Below, in pieces: positions 15,057-19,208 of a stretch of 19,208 bases of DNA (positions are counted from its first letter, which is position 1; each line of letters starts with the position of its first letter). The stretch is from an uncultured Bacilli bacterium. Lineage in GTDB: Bacteria; Bacillota_I; Bacilli_A; RF39; UBA660. The stretch covers positions 1 through 19,208 of the forward strand of contig CAJUGE010000025.1 of NCBI GenBank assembly GCA_910586295.1, in the 5' to 3' direction. The notes beneath the pieces were generated by a model that saw only the letters and a program-made list of their open reading frames with translations, was not told where the DNA came from and searched no databases. The translations under genes and the position numbers were made by a program.

Positions 15057-15311
15057 TCATACAAAAAAGACTAAGATACGCGACACAATAGCCATCTTAG
15101 TCTTAAATTTATATATAAATGTCAACAAATATTGTTTTGTTAAACTTACATACTTACATTCGTGAATTCTATCTGAATACCTTAATACATCATATTTTGT
15201 AATAATTATGTGGGTAAAAAACAATTCATAATCATTTTTTATTTTGATTGGTTCGCCTTTATGAACGCTTGTACCACTATCCCATTCGGGATGAGTAAGA
15301 ATATTAAATAA
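15057..15311 (-). pseudogene. Start-less open frame, probable gene remnant
   Basis: An 84-codon stop-to-stop frame on the minus strand without a plausible start codon in its first two thirds. It reads THPEWDSGTSVHKGEP, then IKIKNDYELFFTHIIITKYD, then RYSDRIHECKYVS. The composition is protein-like (W, C, H, charged turns) in contrast to the surrounding AT-rich spacer. I cannot name the family. The 3' end of the frame is also a terminator hairpin. It lies 23 bases past the toxin stop codon. Confidence 0.35.
15063..15104 (-). terminator. Terminator downstream of the toxin gene
   Basis: A perfect 11-bp stem AAGACTAAGAT/ATCTTAGTCTT (15094-15104 with 15067-15077), a 16-nt loop, then a T-run on the minus strand. 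It most likely ends transcripts coming from the toxin-antitoxin locus. Confidence 0.8.
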
Positions 15312-15334
15312 CTAAAATTACTTATATTTATCAC

Positions 15335-15802
15335 TTATTCTATTTCTTTTAACATTTGTTGTTTTAATCTATCTATATTAGTAAAAAATAAATTTGTTCC
15401 TCTTTTCTTTAATCCTAACATATTTTTAAATAAACTTTTTATTTCATTTTGTAGGTCAGTTGGAACCTTTAAAGGAACTCCATCTACTGTATGCACATGA
15501 TCTATATATTTTTCTAATGTTGGAAATGCATTTTGAAGTAATATTGCAGCATCTTCATCAGCTATTTTTCTAATTATAATTGTATTACAAAAACCATATT
15601 TTCCTATTTTTTTATCAATTATTTTTTGATATTTTTCTACTTTAGAACTTATGGGAATAAACCATAATATTTCCTTATCTTTAATAGTAAAATAAGTTGG
15701 TCTTTTCTTACCTTTTTCATGGTTTTGCATTAAATTCTCATCATTTACAACATCAAAATATTCATCTTTTATGTGATATAAATAGCCTGTTTTAATATCC
15801 AT
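15335..15802 (-). CDS. Type III toxin-antitoxin endoribonuclease toxin (CptN/ToxN/AbiQ-like)
   Basis: A 155-residue protein, MDIKTGYLYHIKDEYFDV, then KGKKRPTYFTIKDKEILWF, IPISSKVEKYQKI, LLQNAFPTLEKYI, and a helical C-terminus KRGTNLFFTNIDRLKQQ. The block of an RPxYF strand followed by W-IP-SSK-EKY is what I know from ToxN/AbiQ-superfamily toxins, closest to the CptN branch. These are sequence-specific endoribonucleases that cut cellular RNA and are held inactive in an RNA-protein ring by the antitoxin RNA. The genomic arrangement is decisive: a promoter, tandem pseudoknot repeats and a terminator stand directly upstream. I start at the ATG at 15802 (GGAG nine bases before); an in-frame ATG at 15841 lies at the terminator. 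Type III systems often act as phage abortive-infection systems. Confidence 0.8.
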   Translation of the reverse strand: MDIKTGYLYHIKDEYFDVVNDENLMQNHEKGKKRPTYFTIKDKEILWFIPISSKVEKYQKIIDKKIGKYGFCNTIIIRKIADEDAAILLQNAFPTLEKYIDHVHTVDGVPLKVPTDLQNEIKSLFKNMLGLKKRGTNLFFTNIDRLKQQMLKEIE

Positions 15803-15838
15803 GTGCATCATCTCCATAATTAATATAATACCATAAAG

Positions 15839-15868
15839 CAAAAGAAAACTCCATCTTACGATGAAGTT
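15839..15868 (-). terminator. Leaky terminator between antitoxin RNA and toxin gene
   Basis: Stem AACTTCATC/GATGGAGTT (15868-15860 with 15855-15847, one G-T pair), GTAA tetraloop, then TTCTTTT. In type III loci a terminator in this place makes antitoxin RNA in excess and lets a minority of transcripts reach the toxin gene. Confidence 0.8.
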
Positions 15869-15996
15869 GTTCTACATTTTCAACCAGGATCATTTATTAG
15901 TCGCACCACCTGGAAGCGAAAAACATTGTCGCCTGGAATCACTTATTATTCGCACCATCCAGAAGCGAAAAACATTTTCACCACTTTTAAAGTAGT
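15847..15996 (-). ncRNA. Type III antitoxin RNA (ToxI/CptI-like)
   Basis: Predicted transcript from about 15996 to the terminator. It carries 2.2 repeats of 49 nt. In repeat 1, TTCGC pairs with GCGAA and CTGGA pairs with TCCAG. The order is a-b-a'-b', so the helices interleave as an H-type pseudoknot. In repeat 2 the second helix is CCAGG/CCTGG: three of five pairs change on both sides, which is strong covariation for a 2-copy comparison. The first helix keeps 4 bp (TCGC/GCGA). ToxN-type toxins cut the precursor into single pseudoknot units and bind them. By family knowledge these units neutralise the toxin. Confidence 0.8.
15874..15980 (-). repeat. Tandem 49-nt antitoxin repeats (2 full, 1 partial)
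   Basis: Unit 1 is 15980-15932, unit 2 is 15931-15883, and the start of unit 3 is 15882-15874. All begin GAmAATGT. The block AATGTTTTTCGCTTC and the block TGGTGCGA are identical in both full units. The third copy breaks off after 9 bases and runs into the terminator. The period of 49 is constant. Confidence 0.85.
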
Positions 15997-16002
15997 AATA
16001 TA

Positions 16003-16031
16003 AATATACTATATTTTGCTGAAAATGTCAA
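16003..16031 (-). promoter_or_regulatory. Strong promoter of the type III toxin-antitoxin locus
   Basis: Minus strand TTGACA (16031-16026), 17-nt spacer, TATATT (16008-16003): perfect -35 and 5 of 6 at -10. It would start transcription near 15996, just ahead of the first repeat. The AT-rich partly palindromic sequence just upstream (16031-16055) could bind a regulator but shows no clear operator. Confidence 0.8.
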
Positions 16032-16184
16032 TCTAGTATATATAGATAGTATATTCAAAAATGTTTCAGTTAATACTTATATTTATCATTTCCAATATCG
16101 ATTGCTATTCAATATTAAAGACTATTTATTTTTCTTTTTAACACTGTTTAATTTAATGGTGTTTATATATAAATTCTATACTTA

Positions 16185-17300
16185 TTAATTATCATCTATC
16201 CATATTTTTATTTTATGATTACAATATACAGGACCATCATAAACTATTGCCACACTATCAACTGCTCTACTCAATGCTACATATATGGCATTCTTTGTAG
16301 ATGACGTTTCAATTTTTTTATTTGATTTTATATATTGTTTTAAATCAGCTGTTGGATAAATTATAGTTCTTGCAAAAGTACAGCCCTTTGAATTCTTATA
16401 ATTTATACTTTTATAATAATCATTAACTTTAGTTTTTTTATTATATCGTAATTGAATAGGTTTATATTTTGATAAGTATTTATTAAGATTTGATGTCCTA
16501 ACAATAAATATGCCTTGTGATTCTTTACTTGGAATATCGATACTTTCTAAATCCCCATATTCTGGATAAAAATCATTTAAAAAATCAACTATATATTTAT
16601 GACATCTTCTACAAATATTCAAAGATGTTTGATCAATTTCAAATTTTGTTTTTTTGCATTCAGTACTTACGAATTTATCTATTTTTCCATTACTATATTT
16701 ATCATACTTTGAATCGCAATGCGTGTTGTAAATATTTTGTCTTGGATCACCAACAATTATTAAATCACTATCTAAATCTGAAAATTCTTTTATTATTTCT
16801 AAATCATATCCTACCATATCTTGTACTTCATCTATAAATATTTTATTAAAGATACTTGTAATTCTTTGAAATACTAATCCTTTTGATGCTTTATTTATTC
16901 TTAAAACTAATTTTGCCAGTTTATCAGTATATATCCTATTATGATTATCAAAATAATACTTATCAAAGTCTTTCTCTCCATAATAAACTGGAAATCCACT
17001 ATTACTATTAAATCTTAATCCAGATTTTCCTTCAACAAAATTAATCCCATTCACTTTTGCTATATTTAAATCTCGCTTATATGGCATTATACCATGTTCT
17101 AATAAAAAAGAAAACCATGTTTGAACTATGATATTTTTAGGAATATACCCTTTATTATCTATTATTTTGTCTTTTATTTCATCTCGACATCTAATAGTAA
17201 AAGTTGTAATTAAAACTCTACCAGACTCTTTTAATGCTTCTTCCACTATGTAGGTTGTCTTTCCTGTACCAGCGCCAGCTAACAATAATTTATTACTCAT
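16185..17300 (-). CDS. gajB: UvrD/Rep-like helicase, GajB-like partner of a Gabija system
   Basis: A 371-residue SF1 helicase-like protein. Walker A is GAGTGKTT (9-16), motif II DEVQD (157-161), motif III GDPRQNIY (184-191), a motif IV region NICRRC (228-233), motif V-like NSKGCTFA (303-310), and motif VI IYVALSRAV (339-347). It is much shorter than UvrD (about 720) and GajB of Bacillus (about 490), so the 1B/2B subdomains are reduced. It directly follows an OLD-family ATPase/TOPRIM gene, and its ATG overlaps that stop (ATGA) with GAGGA as ribosome binding site. OLD plus UvrD-like is the class 2 OLD arrangement, the Gabija anti-phage system. In Gabija, GajB senses DNA ends or nucleotide depletion and works with the GajA nuclease. 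Assignment rests on motifs and context. Confidence 0.78.
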   Translation of the reverse strand: MSNKLLLAGAGTGKTTYIVEEALKESGRVLITTFTIRCRDEIKDKIIDNKGYIPKNIIVQTWFSFLLEHGIMPYKRDLNIAKVNGINFVEGKSGLRFNSNSGFPVYYGEKDFDKYYFDNHNRIYTDKLAKLVLRINKASKGLVFQRITSIFNKIFIDEVQDMVGYDLEIIKEFSDLDSDLIIVGDPRQNIYNTHCDSKYDKYSNGKIDKFVSTECKKTKFEIDQTSLNICRRCHKYIVDFLNDFYPEYGDLESIDIPSKESQGIFIVRTSNLNKYLSKYKPIQLRYNKKTKVNDYYKSINYKNSKGCTFARTIIYPTADLKQYIKSNKKIETSSTKNAIYVALSRAVDSVAIVYDGPVYCNHKIKIWIDDN

Positions 17301-18193
17301 TTTATTGCTTCCTCAATATACTCTGGAAATTTTATTTTTTCTGTTGTGTCAAAAATTTTTAATGCACATTCAGTCTTATTGGAAACCATATATTTAATTA
17401 ACTCATCATCAGATTCTTTATTTAAACCTAAAATACTATTTAATGTCGCTAAGTCATTTGCTCGTAAAATACAAGGTTCTAGTGTATCGTAATTAAACTT
17501 CCCACCATTTTTAGATTTTAAGTCTCCTTGGTCAATATGTGTATTCTTATCATACTGAATTTTTACATAATGCTTCTCATTATTGCCTAAGTAATTTTCA
17601 TATTTTTTGTTCAGTGCTTCTATATCGCCATCATTATCAGTAACAACAACAGTATTCTTTTTTATCAAATCAGCAATTTCTAGAAATCTAAGAAATGATG
17701 TTCCTACAGATATAACGTCAATTTCATCTTCTATAGGTAAATTATTATACTTATCGATATATGCTTTTTGAACAACTAATTCATCAGCATCTCCTTCGAC
17801 CAAAATAGCCTTTTGACATAACAAAAATCTTAAGGTATCATACCCTGGTTTCTTCATAAAAAAATTAAATGTTTCTTTGCTCAAAGTTGTAAATTTTGTA
17901 TAATCATTTTCATTTAGTAAAATCAAATTTTCTAAATTAAGTTTGTTTGCAACAAAACTACTATGTGTAGTTATAAAAATTTGTTTGTTTTCATTGACTT
18001 TAACTATTTCGTTTAAAAGCTTACTCATCTTAGGATATGATAAATGGTTTTCTGGTTCTTCTATTAATAAAACAGATGCCAAATCAGCATTTTTACTATT
18101 TAAAGACAACTCAATTTTAACTGCTGATTGAATACCTTTTCCTATAAACTCAAACGGAATAGAATTTATTTTTGTTATTATACTTTTTCCCAA
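17297..18193 (-). CDS. gajA: GajA-like OLD nuclease, C-terminal part (ATPase end and TOPRIM domain), out of frame with its N-terminus
   Basis: The C-terminal 290 or so residues of an OLD-family protein. Visible: IPFEFIGKGIQSAVKIEL (signature-like region, 12-29), Walker B LLIEEPE (42-48), the H-loop TTHSS (75-79), then the TOPRIM domain with VEGDADE (132-138, metal-binding Glu), SVGTSF, and TDNDGD (185-190). The nuclease residues of the DxD type are intact. A TTG at 18193 could open this frame, but its context is poor and the family protein is continuous with the upstream part. Restoring one A in the A-run at 18184-18188 joins ESLKSNDWEK to SIITKINSIP. As it stands the protein needs a -1 frameshift to be made. 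It overlaps gajB by 4 bases. Confidence 0.8.
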   Translation of the reverse strand: MGKSIITKINSIPFEFIGKGIQSAVKIELSLNSKNADLASVLLIEEPENHLSYPKMSKLLNEIVKVNENKQIFITTHSSFVANKLNLENLILLNENDYTKFTTLSKETFNFFMKKPGYDTLRFLLCQKAILVEGDADELVVQKAYIDKYNNLPIEDEIDVISVGTSFLRFLEIADLIKKNTVVVTDNDGDIEALNKKYENYLGNNEKHYVKIQYDKNTHIDQGDLKSKNGGKFNYDTLEPCILRANDLATLNSILGLNKESDDELIKYMVSNKTECALKIFDTTEKIKFPEYIEEAIK

Positions 18194-18933
18194 TCATTTG
18201 ATTTTAATGATTCAACATCTATTTGAACTGTAGTGTTTAATATATGTGTATTTTTACTAAGCTTTTCATTTATATCTTTCATTAGTTTGTTCGTAATAAA
18301 ACTATCTTGAACATCACGATATAATTGCGAAATACCAATTACTTCAAATTTTTCTAAGTTATCTCTCACTATTTTAGATACATAAGAATCAGAACTATTT
18401 CTTAAGTTACACTCTGATGTGTCTATTATTGTTGACTTTGTTGGAGTTGTTCTTCCTGTTATATCAACACCAGCAGAATTTTTCCAACTAACTGTGTAAT
18501 ATTCAATTGGTAATGAGTAAATATCACTCGTACTTATATATAATTGATACTCTTCTTCAAATTTTGAATCAAACTCTATTGTGTATGAAACACAGCCTAC
18601 ATTTTCACCATCACTATTTTCTTTTCCTAAAATAATTGGATCACATTCTTCAAAATACAATTCTATAAAACATTTTGGTAACTTAGTTGTCTTATCTGTT
18701 TTTATATTTTTTAAATAATCTTGAACGCTATTATTATTAAAAATATCTTGAACTAAATTGTTCTTTAAGTATTTGCCTCTAAAAAAACCAGTAAGGCATA
18801 AGTGAATAGCTTCTAATATAGTTGATTTGCCAACATCATTAATTCCAACCAAAACATTTAATTTACTATTGAATTTTATTTCATAATCACCAAAACATTT
18901 AAAATTTTTAATTTTAATTTTACTAATGTACAC
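18178..18933 (-). CDS. gajA: GajA-like OLD nuclease, N-terminal ATPase part, ends early at a frameshift
   Basis: The first 250 or so residues of an OLD-family ABC-type ATPase: MYISKIKIKNFKCFGDYEIKF typical of SMC/RecF/OLD N-termini, then Walker A VGINDVGKST (29-38). A long insertion domain follows (about 60-245) that in GajA makes the dimer and DNA contacts. The frame stops after SNDWEKV. Start: GTG at 18933, nine bases after AGGA; a TTG at 18951 lies upstream of that ribosome binding site. An extended -10 promoter is 23 bases upstream, so the gene has its own promoter. Fused with the next frame the protein would be about 545 residues, close to GajA. See the findings for the frameshift. Confidence 0.8.
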   Translation of the reverse strand: MYISKIKIKNFKCFGDYEIKFNSKLNVLVGINDVGKSTILEAIHLCLTGFFRGKYLKNNLVQDIFNNNSVQDYLKNIKTDKTTKLPKCFIELYFEECDPIILGKENSDGENVGCVSYTIEFDSKFEEEYQLYISTSDIYSLPIEYYTVSWKNSAGVDITGRTTPTKSTIIDTSECNLRNSSDSYVSKIVRDNLEKFEVIGISQLYRDVQDSFITNKLMKDINEKLSKNTHILNTTVQIDVESLKSNDWEKV

Positions 18934-18955
18934 AAGCTCACTTCCTAACAAAATA

Positions 18956-18964
18956 ATTATAGCA
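18956..18964 (-). promoter_or_regulatory. Extended -10 promoter of the Gabija-like operon
   Basis: Minus strand TGCTATAAT: perfect TATAAT with TG at the extended position. The -35 region (TAACAA at 17 nt) is poor. The predicted start near 18949 leaves about 16 nt to the GTG start, enough for the AGGA ribosome binding site. Confidence 0.55.
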
Positions 18965-18999
18965 TTAAAAGAATACCTTTGTTAGAGAAAAAATAAATT

Positions 19000-19208
19000 T
19001 TATACTTTTTTATTATATGATTCTAGAGCTTTTATTATATATTGTTCTATATACCTTTTATCTCTTTTTAATAATTCTTTTGGTAACACAGATTCTATCT
19101 TTTCTTTATTGAAGGATATTCTATCATTTTGATTACCTTTTTTCTCATCAAGTATTTTTTCAATTACATCAAAGGTTAATTCATGCTTCTCACTTAGCTT
19201 TCTAATCT
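19000..19208 (-). CDS. C-terminus of a ParB-like protein (partial)
   Basis: The last 68 residues of a protein entering at the right edge: RKLSEKHELTFDVIEKILD, then EKKGNQNDRISFNKEKIESV, then LPKELLKRDKRYIEQYIIKA and LESYNKKV. The closing pattern (IxxxLPKxxxxRxxxxYIxxxIIKxLExYxKK) resembles the C-terminus of ParB/Srx-fold proteins carried by Clostridial conjugative elements and plasmids, whose tails read xxFPKxYTPxQMExxIxxLLExWxxK. The catalytic or DNA-binding N-terminal half is outside the window, so function is not proven. It ends 67 bases before the gajA start, without a clear terminator. It supports a mobile origin for the island. Confidence 0.5.
   Translation of the reverse strand, partial: IRKLSEKHELTFDVIEKILDEKKGNQNDRISFNKEKIESVLPKELLKRDKRYIEQYIIKALESYNKKV

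Noticed and set aside
15874..15980. The 49-nt repeats as a CRISPR array
   Set aside because: No spacers: the units abut directly and differ from each other by paired changes, and a toxin gene follows.
16032..16184. A terminator for the gajB-like gene
   Set aside because: Only weak imperfect repeats (about 5 bp) without a T-tract were found.
16517..16837. Plus-strand frame inside the gajB-like gene (also 17943-18131)
   Set aside because: Antisense to helicase or ATPase motifs; composition is aromatic-rich, as expected of AT-rich antisense.

Overview
The window comes from an AT-rich, low-GC Gram-positive bacterium. TGA is used as a stop codon (tgt, the HTH gene, the gajA C-terminal part), so the code is standard and this is not a Mycoplasma-type code 4 genome. 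Gene content and compact, overlapping operons suggest Bacillota or a Mycoplasmatota-like gut lineage (RF39-type); that placement is inference. All intact genes but one lie on the minus strand, so transcription runs from high to low coordinates.

Core half (about 1-11.2 kb). Two housekeeping operons are read leftwards. One is lepA - tgt - a small pilin-like membrane protein, closed by a strong terminator at 621-653. The other is obgE - yqeG - yqeH - mutL - miaA, with overlaps or short gaps throughout. A transglutaminase-like membrane-anchored protein is the only plus-strand gene. It converges on miaA, and its promoter implies a leaderless mRNA. A small STAS-like gene and the start of a secreted or anchored protein finish the left end. 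A decayed AlbA_2 (Schlafen-type) gene lies upstream of lepA.

Three operon-head genes (the STAS-like gene, lepA, obgE) share an unusual leader. A Shine-Dalgarno core AGGTG sits 31-32 nt before the ATG, much too far, and a hairpin fills the gap. The TCG and ACTCG blocks are at the same positions in all three, and the stem shows compensatory changes. This is the best candidate here for an undescribed regulatory element.

Accessory half (about 11.2-19.2 kb). This is a patchwork of decayed and defence genes: a frameshifted unknown gene, an unexplained double hairpin, an alpha/beta hydrolase with a membrane-bound HTH regulator, the 3' end of a group II intron (maturase C-terminus plus domains V/VI), a doubly frameshifted DUF3221-like gene, and two defence modules. 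The first module is a type III toxin-antitoxin locus: consensus promoter, 2.2 tandem 49-nt repeats each able to form a covarying H-type pseudoknot, a leaky terminator, then a CptN/ToxN-type toxin. The second is a Gabija-like pair: an OLD-family ATPase/TOPRIM nuclease, split by one missing A in an A-run, followed by a short UvrD-like helicase. The tail of a ParB-like protein enters at the right edge and fits a plasmid- or ICE-derived island.
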